Assembly: GCA_037074615.1 (NCBI GenBank)
Contig: CM073570.1
Location: 16,278,185 to 16,342,184, forward strand
Source of the DNA: Leucaena leucocephala
Taxonomy: Eukaryota; Streptophyta; Magnoliopsida; Fabales; Fabaceae
Direction of reading: 5' to 3'
DNA: 64,000 nucleotides
Made by a program: the position numbers and the translations under genes. Below are positions 48,489 to 62,375 of the stretch, piece by piece; position 1 is the stretch's first letter, and each line of letters opens with the position of its first letter. Below the pieces are notes generated by a model, which saw nothing but the letters and a program-made list of their open reading frames with translations, was not told the DNA's origin and ran no database searches.

Positions 48489-51400
48489 CATGCACATGCC
48501 GGTTAATCCGCTTGATTTAGCTTCAAATTAACCTCAAGGATATCAGCCCCTTGAGAAGGTCATCCTCCTATAAAGTATAAAGTAATGTCATATTACCTGA
48601 AATGGTTATTGAATATTTATTTATGTAAGATGTCAAATCTCAAGGCAACGGTCACATTCTGAGCCTAGGCACGTGACCCCCAAGCACCGATATTCTCCCA
48701 AACGGCATTATTATTACAAACAAGTTCCTCGCAGATTTTCACGGAAAATCGGTGACGATGAATTAATAGTAAAGGTTGACTTATGGACTCGTATGTCATG
48801 TGATGATCGGCTAAAAAGTTTGATTCTTTTTTCTCTTTCCTGAAATAAAATGTAGCCATTATTATATAATTAAATTAATCAATTAATATGAGGGGTGATA
48901 ATTATATATTATCAGGTAGATTACTAATGTAGTTAAGAAGCCATTAACAGCTTGAAGACGAACATGTTCGTGTTGGCATTTAAATAAACCGTATAATCTG
49001 CACAGAATCAGTTTAATTTACCTCACTGGGTAAAGTATAGAGATCCACTTGAAAGCTTCTTAGTTTGGAGGCAACTTGAAGACCACTGATACTCATTTAC
49101 TCTCGATCTTGTTTGAAGAATCTGACTTTGTTCAACTTTTTCAAGTTTGCATGGCCCATATATTTTCACACTGCTTTTTCCGCAAAGCCACTCCTTTCCA
49201 CAACAGCCCTTTCCGTTCTTGTTTTTTTCACACTTGGACTTTTTCATCATCTTCATTATTATTAATTTGGCTATACGCACACAACAAATACACTCTAAAA
49301 AAAAAGAAGAGAGAGTAAAAAAAATTTAAAAAAAGAAAAATTAATTTTGTTATATGAAAAAGAAACTCTTCTCACCTTAATAATAGTAATAGAGATTATC
49401 TAAAAGATTTTTTATTATTTTTCTCTCATAACCCTATATATATCTTATAAATATTTTGTTTAAAATTTAAACAATAAAAAAATTTATTTAGATAATAATA
49501 TAGATTTTTTAATTATTACCTCATAGGTCGTATACTATATAGACTTGGAGACTAAAGGTAGATCTGAGTTAATATCACAACATTTATATATAATTAATTA
49601 AGTCCCTCTTCTTAATCTTCGGCATCCACACACCACTTCCAAACATTTGATAAAAACTAATCTGGCCCTACCTCTTTGTGGGGTCCTCAATATATACCAG
49701 AAACGGATATATACAGCAGTTGATTTAACCGTTGAAATAAAGTTGTGTGTATGAATGGTGCTATTTATTATTATCTTTGTGTTAAATAATTAATTTATAA
49801 ATATTAAAAAAATAAATTAAATTAATTATTTGTAATAAATATATGTTTATTTTTTAAAATATCACTTATAATATAATCATGTATATTATAACTAGTAATG
49901 ATAGAAATTTTCTTATTATACGTAATTAATATGAATATTTTAAGAAAAAAATTATAAATTTATAAAATAAAGTAAACTAAAATCTTATATATATTTAAGA
50001 TTAAAATAAATTTTATAATTAATGTTTATATTTAAAATTAGAGGTAATATTATTGAAGTTACGTGTTGTCGCATAAAGGATTCGGGATTTGCATGGATAA
50101 GATATGTACGACCTTTAGGCAAAGCTTGTGGACCAAGAAGTATGGTGAGTGACGACATTGGAAGCTACGAAATGAGGAAATGTTGGCCGAAATGTCAACA
50201 ACAGTATATGGATTATGTGAATTAAGGAAGAGAAATTTCGTTTGTATTAGATGGGATTTTTGTTTGGCATGCACTGTGTGAGGGTCCATGTTAAACAAGA
50301 GAATCGTCTCAACTTGATCTTTGTTTCCAAGATTCGGGTTTATGGGCTACATCGCTTTCTTGTCTTTCTCAAACCTACTCGTTGATTTTCCTTCTCCTTA
50401 ATCAACCAATTCGTCAACAAACGAATCCTCTAATTTGTCATTTACATTCCCAAATACATAAATAATATTATAACGTCATTTCAATCAGAATTGAGATATC
50501 TGTATACAGTTGGTTCTGTCTCCCTAGAAATTTGAACAACGACACATCTTGTTTAGTTAGGTTTAATCAACTTTCGGTCTCCCATTATCAAGCTTGTTAT
50601 ATTAGAGAGAATTATCATGCATTTCTACATAAATAATATATTATTAAAAAATCTTACAAGAAACAAACAAATCTAATACAGTAATGCATGTTGTTCATTT
50701 AGTATAAAAATCTGTAGTGATTAAATTATTTATGAGAAATTACACATTAATTCTTCTAATATATTATCATTAATTAGCATAATGTACAGCAATAGATAAT
50801 AGTCATAAAGTTATAATTTTTATGTTATTTTAATATTGATATGCCCGTTGGGACTGTGAATTATTTTAATTTCCCAAATCGTTATATATAAATTTAAATT
50901 TAAATTATTTACAGAATAAATTATTTAGATAACCTCAAATGAAGAATATTCTAATCCTAAAACGCTTTCCTGAGAAGTTTCATTCTAATTATTTATTCAT
51001 CAAAACTTGAGATCTGCAGCCTCAAATGTAGGTATTAGCTAATGCACACAGGCAGCAACCTCCTCTCTCTTTCTCGACAAATTAATAATGGAAATGAAAT
51101 AAAAAGTTGAATTAAAAAAGTTATATAAATATTTATTATAGTTAAACAATATATAGCATGTGAATTCATGTCTAGAATAACATGTGGGGTAAGGGTCCCT
51201 GGCCACCATTTGTAAATATTGTTAAATAGAACACCACTTGAGATTATGAAATTTAATTTGGAAAATAATGAATACATTAATCTGTCAAAGAAAAGATGCG
51301 CCACCCCCATGTGCTTCACTAATTTCACTTTAAAACTTAGATTATTATTTTAAGTATATAAATGGGTCGACCCAATTGACGCTCAGTAGAAAGAATTATT

Positions 51401-51559
51401 TATTTAACAATCTTTCTGATAGATAATTAGAGACTTGTGGTTCATTCATTTCCTCGTTGTACTTTTATATAAGACCCTGAAAAAGGCTTCAGGCTTCATC
51501 ATTTCTAATTGGAAAATTATTGGGGGAAATTCAACTAAAAGACTCGTGCATATCTTTAG

Positions 51560-51875
51560 GGCATTTTTGATACGAGGTAAGTGGAAGTGGAAGCCTTATA
51601 AAAAATTTTAGATTATTTTAGTTCTATAAAAAAATTAAAAAATGAGATGATGAAAGTAGAAGTGAAATATTTTGTATCATTTTACCATAAGTTATAAAAT
51701 TCCTAAATAACTTTAACCCTTCTCAAGTTATAAAAAATATTTTGAATAATTTTACCTTAAGTTATAAAAAATATAAATCAATTTTATATTTATTTCTATC
51801 ATACCAAATAAAATTTTAAAACTAATTTACAACATAATTCTATTTAGACTTCAACTTCTATTCTACCAAACATAG
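51560..51875. mobile_element. MITE-like inverted repeat
   Basis: The left end, 'catttttgatacgaggtaag' then 'tggaagtggaag', is mirrored by 'gacttcaacttctattctac' then 'caaacatag' at the right. The interior repeats 'accttaagttataaaa' and 'accataagttataaaa'. There is no coding capacity, and the ends are approximate. Confidence 0.4.
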
Positions 51876-54432
51876 TATTAAAATGAAAAGTTACATAAGT
51901 TTAAACATTTTTAATTATTTTCTAAATCAAAATTATTATCAAATTTTAAGAAATGTTTTGCCAAATGAAAAAAGTTATACTTTTAATTAATTTTTGTTTA
52001 CAATCTTCAAATAAAATATGATAATAATTTCAATTTTAAAACTAATTATTATTTAAAAGATACAGGTTATGTAATTTTTCCTACTTCGTAGAAAATTAAT
52101 ATCCACTAATTAAAATGAGGTTTATCGGGGGGAAATAATATGTGAAAGTTTAAAATTTTCATGAAAGATTAAGGTCATCGTCGAGACATTTTAATTGAAA
52201 TTCAAATGTATAGTTTTGTATATTAAAAAGAAAAAAAAAACTCAACAATATTTATCCGGTGTTTGAGATATATAATCTATAATAATGTACAAATTTCAAG
52301 GGCAGCAGTATTTGTGTAACAATTTATATTCTATTATATATGTTGAAGTTTGTTTTCGTAAAATCCTCACTTCGGCCTTTTGAATATTACAAAAATGTTT
52401 GAAATTTATACTTATAAGAACAGACACACATAATTAAATTATTTTAACCTTAATTTTTGAAGTATCGTTAATATATATACGTTGCATGAATTTTTAAGTT
52501 GAGCTAGCTATAGAGAAAGATAGGCTATAATATAATATATACATGTCGCCTGTCAATAAGATTTCTTGAAGCTACCCCAAATATATAACTAGCTAGCTAC
52601 CTATCTTATCTCGAAGCTTATCTCCTATGAGACTATAAATTTAAAGTAGACTACAGAGCACTCGTGCGAGACTCAGATATTTTAATATTCTTAGGCTAAT
52701 GAAGTTAGTTTATTTTATTATTCTTAGGGGATTTACTTGTGAAGAATAAAGTAGAGAAAGATAGATGAGGGTATCAAGTAAAGGCGAGAGATGAATAAGG
52801 ATCAATCATTCCACTGAAGACGACGCTAATGAGAGAATAAAGTTAAGTTTTAGACTTTAGTCTTTAGTTTTGATAGGGTTTGCTTTAAAGATCAGAAACT
52901 ACTCGATCCCCACGCTTTGATTCTGTGAAATAGATGCCTCGCAAAAAAGAAACATGCATCTGTGTCTAATACAAACAACAACAAAAGCAACTTGAGATTG
53001 TCCACCAATAGCTTTCGGTGATAGATTATATTCATTTATGGACTCAAAATATGATTATGATAATGATGATAATAATAATATGAAAGAATCAATAGCCCTT
53101 AGGACCATTTGGCGCATTACTAGGATAAGGTCAAATAGTTTGTAGTTTGATATGATAAGGCTTGATAAAATTTTAATTCTAAGCAATGTTTTGGTGTGGC
53201 ATAGTACAAAATATACTTCTATTATTTAAGCGTTGTCCCTCCTAATATTATTTTATTTCTAATTTTTTTCTCATGCAAATATAGGGTAAAGGTTTATAGA
53301 AGATTCTCAAACTTTCTTGTTTCGCAACATGTTTGTGTCCAAAAGGTTTAACCTTATTAATCTACATGGAGACCGAATTAGGGCAAGCTGTTTATGCCAA
53401 TTTCAAAGGTTGATGGTCACAAGCATTCTAAATTGAGAGTGATGGCGATTTTCTTATATTTGAGACTTATTAGGGCCTATTACTTTATAGTCATCAGAGA
53501 AAAGATCACAGCTTTTGTTATTGTAGGCGCTCTGCAAATGTGCCAGACAGATAAAGAGGATATGATGTGTCTGTGAGTGTGTTTGGGGGATGCGAGGACA
53601 TGATCATTTAGAATTATCAAAGACATTTAATAATTATGTGTGTTGTCAATTATAAACATTTGAACATACCCAGAGCACTGATTAAGGTTACAATTTTAGC
53701 AGAATTCCTGAGTGGCACCATCCATTAGACAAATTGAAAGGATTATGTATTTATTTATTTTGTTTGAGTAAAGATATTTTGGTGCTTTCTTAGTTTTTTC
53801 TCTCTCTCTTCATTAGTTGTTATTTGCTTTGGCCACTGTCAAATCCAAGTCCAACATTATAATCAGTAATTTCAGTATGATTGGTAATTTGGTCAAAAGC
53901 AAGTTGCACTGTGAAGCTATAGTGTAGAAGTCTGTTCGATGGCCGAAACTGGGAAAGGAATTCGAGAGTCTTCTCTTTCTTGGAGTTACATAGTCACAGA
54001 GCCCTCATGGTCCTTTCAAATGTTTCTGGTTTCCATCGGCTACATAGTCACCCTGTTTGGTATCAGTCAATTCATTATATTTTTGTACTTGAATCTTTTT
54101 ATTCGTCCTGATGGCCTAAAGAATCTCTTGTTATCAATATTTTTCAGTTTGATCTCTCACGAATCAATCCTCATTGTGGCTCGGATTGAATAATGGATCG
54201 GTCCCTTAGTACTTGACCCAGAGACAAAGCCCAAAGAAACAAGGCCTCATCGGATACAAATGGGTCTAAAATTAATAGGCCATGCATATCCATATCCTTG
54301 TCCTCAACCACGCCTAATTCAAGTCATTTGCCACTCGTACCCAAAAAAAAAAGTCATTGGCCACTTGTTTATGTCTTACAATGTTCTTTTTCTAAATGTA
54401 GGATTTTTTTTATTAGAGATAATTTTATTTGA

Positions 54433-54507
54433 TACACTATTGAACACTAAATATAAATATATCTCATAACAAGAATTTAAATATTAATTCGTCATATTAT
54501 AAGGGAC
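54433..54507. repeat. Copy of the 16970 dispersed repeat family
   Basis: 'gaacactaaatataaatata', then 'aatttaaatattaatt' and 'cgtc.tattataag', match the copy near 16970-17046 in order and spacing. Confidence 0.45.
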
Positions 54508-57137
54508 TAGACTTTTATGTTAGATTTAACCCTAATTAGTTATGGATAATAAAGTTGCTATTAATATAGAATTATATAACAATCATAAAGGATTTGGACC
54601 AGGATGGGGGGCCAATGGGAAGCCCAAAACAGGAACAGTAATTAATTAGTAATATAATAAGGAAAGAATCGTCAGTCATTGACTATACTCTTAAAATATT
54701 ATAATATACTATTTAGTTAATAATCCCAATCATTAATCCTACTTTAATGTTCAAAAGATTTTGAGCCATATTTTAATGGGATTACTAATTAATTACTATC
54801 ATGCAGTTTAAAATCTTTTGAAGATCAAATTTTAAATATGTAACCATATTAAAAATTTATAATAATCATAAATAAGTAATTAATTATAGCTTCTTTTTTC
54901 TAATTTCTGGGAGAAATATCCAGTTGATTATGAAAGGTGCGGATGGATTTGGTGTATCACTCTCCCTGGTGTCTCTTCTTATTTCCACAGCTCTGGAGGT
55001 CTCTAATTTCTTCTAACAAAGAGCAGAATTGTTTTATCATTTGAATACAGTTTTGGAGTTCGTTACAAATGGTTTTATAAGGCACATTTAACACCATATG
55101 TAACATGCCCAATTCCTTAGAAGATCCACACTCTAAAAGTTAGTTGTTAGAGTTAGAGAATCTAAAGCCTTACAAAACCCTTCTTTTAAGGTCATCATCC
55201 TAATATAAAACTCTTGACAGCTTACCTCTAATAAGGATACCTAAGCTTAGAGAAAAGAGGTTTACAGTTATATGGCCTAACACAATTGGATTAAGATTAA
55301 TGAGATTAAACGTGGCTTTATACAAACTAATTGATCTTATAAAAATATTTCTTTTGTGAATTTTTCATTTAATTTGTGGTTTGAATTTCACTATAGAATA
55401 TATGTGCGCGCGTGAGGAGGTGGATAGGTACGTATAATGATCTCTTTTCTTGCAACTAAGGCAAGGCTAAGTATGTATTTTCATTCTTCATTAAAACTCA
55501 CTTTAACATTTTTTTGTATAAATAATTAATTAGTGAGATTAATATGACTATTTTGAGTAGTTGAGGGTATAATATTAATATCATTTTTAAAGAAATATAC
55601 TAACAACTTAAAATTGATTTATTTCAATATTAAAGGGCTAAAACGTTATATTTATTACATTTTTGCTTAGTTAAAGGTTAATCCGGCCCTGGCAGTGCTA
55701 CATTCCAAAATTATATAAAAATTTAGAAAGGAATTACACATATTAATCAAAACAAGAAACTGATCAATCTATACTCTATAGTGCTCTCTGTTGTAAAATT
55801 TTTCTTTTAATTTATAAATATCCCATGTATTGATTAAAAAAATTTAAAAAAGAGAATAAAGTAGAAGTTGCCCAATTAATAATATAGAGGAGCACGAAAA
55901 TTGATGCAAATTATCCGAACGAGTAATTTTTAATCCAAGTTTTGGTCTCTGGATTAAAGAAAGCAGTCTCTTTAAAAGGGGAAATTAATGAAGGAGAGAT
56001 GGGACAGCTTCATATGATTTAATAGCAGCCTATATAAAGAGTTTGATTCCTCTCCAAGTGACTTTATTCTCTCTAGCAATGCTTAATTAAAATAATTAAG
56101 AGGGCTAATCGCTTATTAATAAGTGAGCTTCATCCTGCTAATTAAGCCAACCCTCACACGGATATGATCACTCACCAAAGAAAATTAATAGTAATAATTA
56201 AATATGTGGGTCATTCCCTCTCGCATATATATATTATGATGCTGAATTTGTATGATTTCAATAATCTGCATATGTTTTGAGTTCGAAAATGATAACCACT
56301 GCTCCAATCCTTTGAGTTGACCCCTTCCTTAATTGCCAAGGCACTATCATAATATTTTGTGCAGCTCAGTTATATATACTTTCTTATTGATTTTTTAAAA
56401 CCAATTAATTTTCTCACTCATTCTAGGGCTATTATTCTCTCTACTCATCATTATAAGCTCAATATCAAATCTTCCATTTTGCCAATTATACCCCAACTGA
56501 CCTTATCCGTTTAGAAAAAAATTAGTAAAAAGTTTTTGTTTAAATATTTTATTAGTATGATCTGATATGTTTTTATACACAAAAAATATTAGCACTATAA
56601 AAAATTTATACATAAAAATATCATGTTCCTTTTAATTTTTACTAATAACATTTTTTAAATAGGGATTTTTACTGGTTTTTTTTCATTTAGTTATCTATCT
56701 ACGGTATATATAATATCTTGTAAGCAATGAAAGGAGGATTTTGAGGTGATCTAACTTTGCTTATAATCTATATATAACAATTATATATTCAGTATGTGAA
56801 GCCTTGCTTGGGGCATAAGCTAATAGACACCTGGTTTGCGGTGCAAGAGCACGCAACTTGGAGGAAATTAACGCATCTTGGAGGAAATTAAGTAGTCTAC
56901 AAAGGAAGAGATCAGGAACATGTCATCATGACGTGGACCAATGAAGCAGACGTAGTGGGCCCAGGCTTCACCGCCTCACATCCTTAAAACCTCACCCCTT
57001 GCAACTATTCAAAACCATCGACCAAACTAAACCTAATAAGCCATAGTGTCCCCTAACCCACAGTGCGAGGTCTCTCGACCTCCGCACAACCCCATCATTC
57101 AGGTGCTGTGGTCGGGGTCGTCACACGGCCCCCACCC

Positions 57138-57747
57138 ATGCCTGAACTCCACGCACCACCGCTGATTATTGGTGCTCAGCCTGGACTGGCGCCTCTCTAC
57201 AAGCAGCGATCTTGGTTGCCGGACGCGTTTCGCCATGAGGCATGGCTTCGACGGAAAGGGAACTGGAAGAACCGGCGGAGCAAGAGCGTGACGGACGAGG
57301 ACGTGGACGAGCTCAAGGCTTGCATTGAACTGGGTTTCGGATTCGGGTTATCACGGGAAGTTGAACTGGATCAGCGTCTGTCCGATACTCTTCCCGCTCT
57401 TGAACTCTACTATGTGGTCAACGAGAACTACAAGTCAACGATAACAGAGGGCGCCGTCTTCTGATTCTGACACTCCCTCTCCCCTGGGCAGTCCCCACAC
57501 CACCATATACGCCCGAGGTACACCACACTGTACATATATATATATATATATATCTTATGTTTCATTCTTCAATTTCACTGCATATATATATATATATATA
57601 TATTTGAGGGCGATAATGGATCTGATTTTTTGTGTATTTGATTGTGACTGTGACGATGATGAAGGGAACAATTCACAAACGGTGAAGTCGAGGTTGAGGC
57701 AGTGGGCTCAGGGGGCTGCTTGTGCGGTGCGTCAAAGTTCAGGCTGA
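57138..57747 (+). CDS. DUF1685 family gene, two exons, with an apparent frameshift
   Basis: Exon 1 starts at the only ATG (57138) after an in-frame stop at 57054. It encodes the family core: RSWLPDAFRHEAWLRRKGNW (24-43), SKSVTDEDVDELKACIELGF (48-67) and LSDTLPALELYY (81-92). The frame then stops at 57464. One frame over, from 57457, the expected continuation appears: SSDSDTPSPLGSPHTT up to a donor at 57518. After a 147-bp intron with two AT microsatellites, exon 2 (57665-57747) gives the family C-terminus NNSQTVKSRLRQWAQ and CAVRQSSG. So a one-base change near 57440-57457 splits an otherwise intact gene of about 153 residues. It could be a sequencing error, a recent null allele or a truncated 108-residue product. 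The family's function is unknown; Arabidopsis At3g50350 is the likely relative, from memory. Confidence 0.8.
57535..57603. repeat. Two AT microsatellites in the DUF1685 intron
   Basis: TA runs lie at 57535-57552 and 57582-57603 within the short intron of the DUF1685 gene. They may be polymorphic and complicate sequencing close to the frameshift. Confidence 0.9.
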
Positions 57748-60700
57748 TATATGAATAATGAAGAAGCCAGAGCAGGATTATTATAAAGTAGCCAGCCACA
57801 CAAAAATGAACCTCTTTTGACAATGATCCTCCACCAATCACGGGGCTGATTTTAACTACCCAGTTGTCAGGAGGCAACTTTTTATGATACGACTAATTAG
57901 TTTGGCAATGTGGAGCTGTCGGCAGTTTCTACTTTATTACAAGCTTTGTTTGTGTTTGTGTGTGTGTGTCTTTCATCATCACTATGTTCCATATGTGTGT
58001 GGTTTAAGGGAGGCTTAATTAAGGTATATAGTGCTGGACTGTTGTGACCCTTTTTTTGTGTGGTCGATGGCTACTTTTAAGATAAAGGTTTGCAATTAAT
58101 TGGCAAATAAATGAAGAATTCTAGAGCAAGCTTTGATCTATTCTATTTGTTTCGTACCAGACATTATAATTTTGGTATTCAACTTTGGAAAGTTGGGCTA
58201 CTACTCAAGTAGAGAATATTGCGATGCCTTCACCAAGCAACTTTGATTACTTATAAATCAATGGAGGTTCTTTACTAAAAGATACGTTGATATTTAGGAC
58301 TCGATAATATATCAAACATAATTTTTTCCAATTTTACTTCTTTTCAAGTCTCTAGAAGAGAACATGTTAATGATATATACTACTCTACAAGTTTACTAAT
58401 ATTCTCTGTTATTATCTAATTCAATTAAATATGTAAAATAATATAATGAAATGGGTAAATTTCTCGTGGTCCAAAAATTCATGACCAGAATCATTTCTCA
58501 ACGGATTACAACACCTTGACAGAATAAAATTTATGTGGGAAAAAATTATATTTCGTTCTGAAAACTTTAAACGATATCCTTCACTAGCATGCCGTCATTT
58601 ATATTACAACCAATAAGAATTGTCATAATAAGTATCACTCACGCATTTAATTATAAAATATTCAATTTTCTCAATTAAGAACATATTAAATACTCCATCT
58701 GATCCTAAGTACAAAAATTAGATATGAAGTCTATTTTAATTTTAAATATAAGACTCCAATGTCTCCCAAAATTATAATATTCTCCTTAAAATATCTCTAT
58801 ATGATTGCATATTTTGAAATATTTTTTTATCAAAGGTAATTCAAATAGACATAATTAAATTGAGCATGTTGGAGAAATTAACGCATAATTATTACAATTA
58901 ACTAACATAATAATTTATTTAATCTATCTAAATTAGTTTAGTATATCTTATATTAAAGATATGAGTTATAAATATTTTCAATACAAAATAACATCCCCCT
59001 AAAAAGAATTGAAATTAGCCGGTGGTGTTCTAGTAGGTAGCGAGGCGTGAATAATTGAAGGGACGTTGATTTTCTGAAACCTCACAATTTAATTATTTAT
59101 TTTTTATTAAAAAAAGGTTTAGTTTAGTTGGTATTGGGACTGACTAGCTAGGGTTAGGGAAGTCGGCTTCATGTTCAAAGACAACTAATTATCCATTACC
59201 GAAATCCTCATCACAGTGATGATGATATTTAAACCAACGATTACGCTATAAAACAATTCTGTTAAATAAAAGAGTAAGTATGTGTTTGGATAAAATTTTG
59301 GAAACGAACTTATAAAAAAAAGGGGCTTTTGGGTAGCTTATAGAAAATAAACTTTGGAGAAGAGCTTATGAATTATTTTTTTTAATAAATGAGTGTTTAG
59401 ATAGTTATTTCTAGAAGTACTTTTATTATTAGTAAATTACGAGTTTGAATATTAAATGAGGAGAGATAAGATATAAGAGGAGAGAGGAAAGAAGGTGTAA
59501 GAAAAAGAGAGAGAAAGTGTAAGAAAAAGTAGGAAAGAAGAAAGAAGGTCTAAGAAAAAGTAGGAGGGGGAGTATAAGAAAAAATAGAAGTAATATAGTA
59601 ATTGGTTAGTTCATAAGCTCTTTTATTATTCCATAAGCTACTCTGATCAGTTTATCTGAAAACTTGATTTTAAACTATAATTTAATTTAAAAGACTGTTT
59701 GAACAAATATAGCTGTTTGTTTTAAAATTTTCCTAAACCTAGGTTTTGCCCAAAAGAGATTTTAAAACTATGGTTTTCACTCTAACCAAACAGGCCCTAA
59801 ATGTTAAAGATTTAAGCTTAAATTTGGATTGGTGTAGTTGGAGGGAGGAGCCGCAAGGTACAGAACAAGTGGTTCTGTGTTCGAATTGGGTAGGAAATTT
59901 CAAAGTTCCATTGTCGTCGTCACAAGTGAATTGTAATTGTAAGCATCTTTAAACAAATTAACATTATGTATCATTTGTCAACTTCATACAGCTCTTCTTC
60001 TCTTTATAATTATTTGCTAATTATATAACTTGTCTGGCATTGTTATATATATCCTCCCATTTTTTACTCCTGCTCTTCCATCCATTATTATTGAATCTCA
60101 TTGTTCACCAACTTGTTCTAATTAATTTCCCATTTTTTTAATAACTGAACTTCGATTGCTCACAGACAAAATCCAACGCATTTTATATTATATGTGTGCG
60201 CGCCAGTCACTAAATGATATGGCGTACTCCTAATATCTTGAATATAAGATCTATTTTATAATATAAATTAAATATAATAGTAATTGGTTTTTTACAGGCA
60301 AGCAGATGTATATGTGTGGTGGGTAAAAAAGGATTTAATATTATTTAGCTTACTTTATGATACTAGGTTATTGACATAGTTTAATTATCCCCACCATACT
60401 AATCCTTAACATAATATTAGTTTAATTGAATCACGTGGATTACAATAAGAAGTTAAAATTATTCAATAACCTTGATGTTTTTTTTTTTGAAAAAAAGAAG
60501 ACATCATCTGTATATACTGATTTAAAATAAACCTTATATTTATGGCTAATTTAAAAAGTTTTATATTTATGACAGCAAAAGATAAAAAAAAAAGACTTTT
60601 GTTAAAACTATTTTTAAAGCGAAACAAGGTAAAATTATTTCTATTATAAAATTTTCAAAATCTATTCATTTTAAAAATGTTAAAGAATTTGTCATTTTAG

Positions 60701-62274
60701 ATAAGGCAAATGAATGAACAACAATATTTCGGCGGAGCCGATGTGAGAAAAAGCATGATGGTGGAATTGGAGAGATGGATCATGGCTTAATTTTGTATTA
60801 AGTTGGTGAGTAGCCAAACAGGATTGAACACTTGATAATATTTTTTACCCAGAGAGAAAAGGAAATCGATAATAATAATAATAATATAGTAAGCAAAAGT
60901 GAAAATTTGAGAACAATTCTATTTCTTATTTAAGATTCTAAAAAGTTAAATTAGGATGTAAAATATAATTGTCAAATTAATAATTATACTGATCAATGTG
61001 ATATCTTAATGTATAGGAAACTTGAGAATATAGAATAATAAGCGTAGTTAAAGGCTGGTGGTTGGAATTAGGTCAATAATATTGTGGGTGGTGTGGGGAA
61101 TTTGGAAAGTTCAATAGTGGGAGCAATCTATATGGCTTTAGTGGTATCACATCTTCCATTTTGAAGAAGACATAATTATCCAAACGGTTCGTTTTTCATG
61201 TTTTTATAATGAAATATTATATTGTATTGTATTATATTTCCATCAATTTTAATAATACGTACATTTGACAATGATATTCAATGTATTCCCACTTCCCCTC
61301 TTTCCACCGTCCTCCATTATCCTCATTTTCTTTTTTTAAACTCGTATTCGCAGCATAGAAGAGATTAAATGAATAAAAAAACAAAGAAAGGAAGTAATAG
61401 AAAGTCAATAACATATATAAACAAGCCTCTCCATAGCCTCTGAAGCGGGACGTATGACATATGTATAATGACTCAAAAATTTACTAAGTTATGTAGTAAG
61501 AAAGAAATTAGAAGATAGTCAAGTAGATAATATATAGAACGTGAGTGGTATGCTCTAATTTGCTAAAATTACTTGTATATTTCAACGTGCATGCGCCATA
61601 ATATTATGAGATAAGTGGAAGGAGCAGAAAGCTCTTGGAAAGAATTAAAGAAGGCTAGTGCCAGTGAAAGAAAGACAACCTGAGAAAGAAATACCCTCTT
61701 CAGCCAAAATTTAAGTTATCTACCTACTTTCAACAATATCGATCACCAAAATTAAAGAAGAATGATTAATTCATTAAATTTGCCTTAAAAGACTTTTTTA
61801 ACTTTACTTTAAAATCTGCGTCTTATCTCTCCCTTTTCTTCTCAATATCCAATGCATACTAGCAATAATCCATATGATATGATATTGAAAAAGGTAACTA
61901 ATAACTCTCTACATGATTTGTATTATGGACGTATGATTGAAATTCTTCTAAAAGGCGTCTTATATTATGTATGTACAGAGAGGAATATTATAATGGGAAA
62001 AATTAAATATAACAACAATAAGAAATGGCGGAAGGATGGATAACGAGGAATAGAAGTAAAGAAGAAAGGGCAAATGGGGTGTTAGGTAGAAGAAGCGAAG
62101 TAAAACCCTCTTTCCCCACTCTTCCTTTTCCCATCACTTGCCTTTAATTTCCCTGCGATTTCCTCAAAAGCCCACGCGTTCTTCTCAGTCGTACAACACA
62201 TTCCATTTTTATCGATATTTCTAAAACCTACGTCACCCCTCTTGTTCCGCTTGCTATTCCCTTATCTTAAATGC
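57748..62274. other. Intergenic region upstream of the HSF gene
   Basis: No gene is supportable over about 4.5 kb. GT-rich simple sequence lies at about 57946-57970. A MITE-like inverted repeat with GA-rich interior occupies about 59277-59720. About 58640-58980 and 60460-60680 are AT-rich. About 62040-62274 is less AT-rich, with GAAGAAG and TTCTTCT motifs, and is probably the HSF promoter. A complete heat-shock element (nTTCnnGAAnnTTCn) could not be confirmed. Confidence 0.5.
59277..59720. mobile_element. MITE-like nested inverted repeat
   Basis: GTAGCTTAT (59333-59341) pairs with ATAAGCTAC (59633-59641), and GAGCTTATGAA (59362-59372) pairs with TTCATAAGCTC (59610-59620), in nested order. 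The left end begins near GTGTTTGGATA, and a 'GTTTGAACAAATA' lies at the right. The centre is a GA-rich run of 'agaggagagag' and 'taagaaaaag' phrases. The outer ends and target repeat are not fixed. Confidence 0.45.
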
Positions 62275-62284
62275 TATATTTAAA
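62275..62284 (+). promoter_or_regulatory. TATA box of the HSF gene
   Basis: TATATTTAAA lies about 100 bases before the first uORF and 440 before the main ATG. The leader would be about 400 nt, consistent with a uORF-bearing transcript. Confidence 0.5.
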
Positions 62285-62375
62285 AGAGCGCTCTCGTGCA
62301 AGTTTGGAGAAGCTCGATATTTACACGCACCTTCTCCTTCTAGTTACCGTTCTTCGATATTCTCTCGTCGGAGTT

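Larger units (their letters stand above)
43744..57137. other. Long intergenic region
   Basis: No gene is supportable over about 13.4 kb. A leader and promoter are likely within 43744-44000. About 44640-48420 is mostly AT-rich, with AC/AT microsatellites at about 45786-45817 and AT-rich tracts near 46380-46430. A CT/AT microsatellite is at about 48455-48488. A MITE-like inverted repeat lies at about 51560-51875 and a dispersed repeat copy at about 54433-54507. About 47440-48000, 53820-54260 and 55900-56180 are less AT-rich, and a TATA-like 'cctatataaagag' is near 56029. I found no protein or known RNA in them. About 56800-57137 is probably the DUF1685 promoter and leader. Confidence 0.5.

Noticed and set aside
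49023..49280. Cys- and Lys-containing 85-codon minus-strand ORF, considered as a small secreted peptide
   Set aside because: No signal peptide, and the Cys spacing fits no family I know. An overlapping plus-strand ORF looks equally plausible.
50022..50225. 67-codon ORF with several Cys and Trp
   Set aside because: Sits alone in AT-rich DNA without promoter or homologue, and an ORF on the other strand overlaps it.
53939..54193. 84-codon ORF with two hydrophobic stretches
   Set aside because: No recognisable motif, no upstream promoter signal, and composition like the surrounding non-coding DNA.
59840..59900. 'gtgttcgaattggg' resembling a tRNA or SINE B box
   Set aside because: No matching A box at the right spacing and no cloverleaf. 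The same holds for 'gagtttgagacttgg' near 8350.
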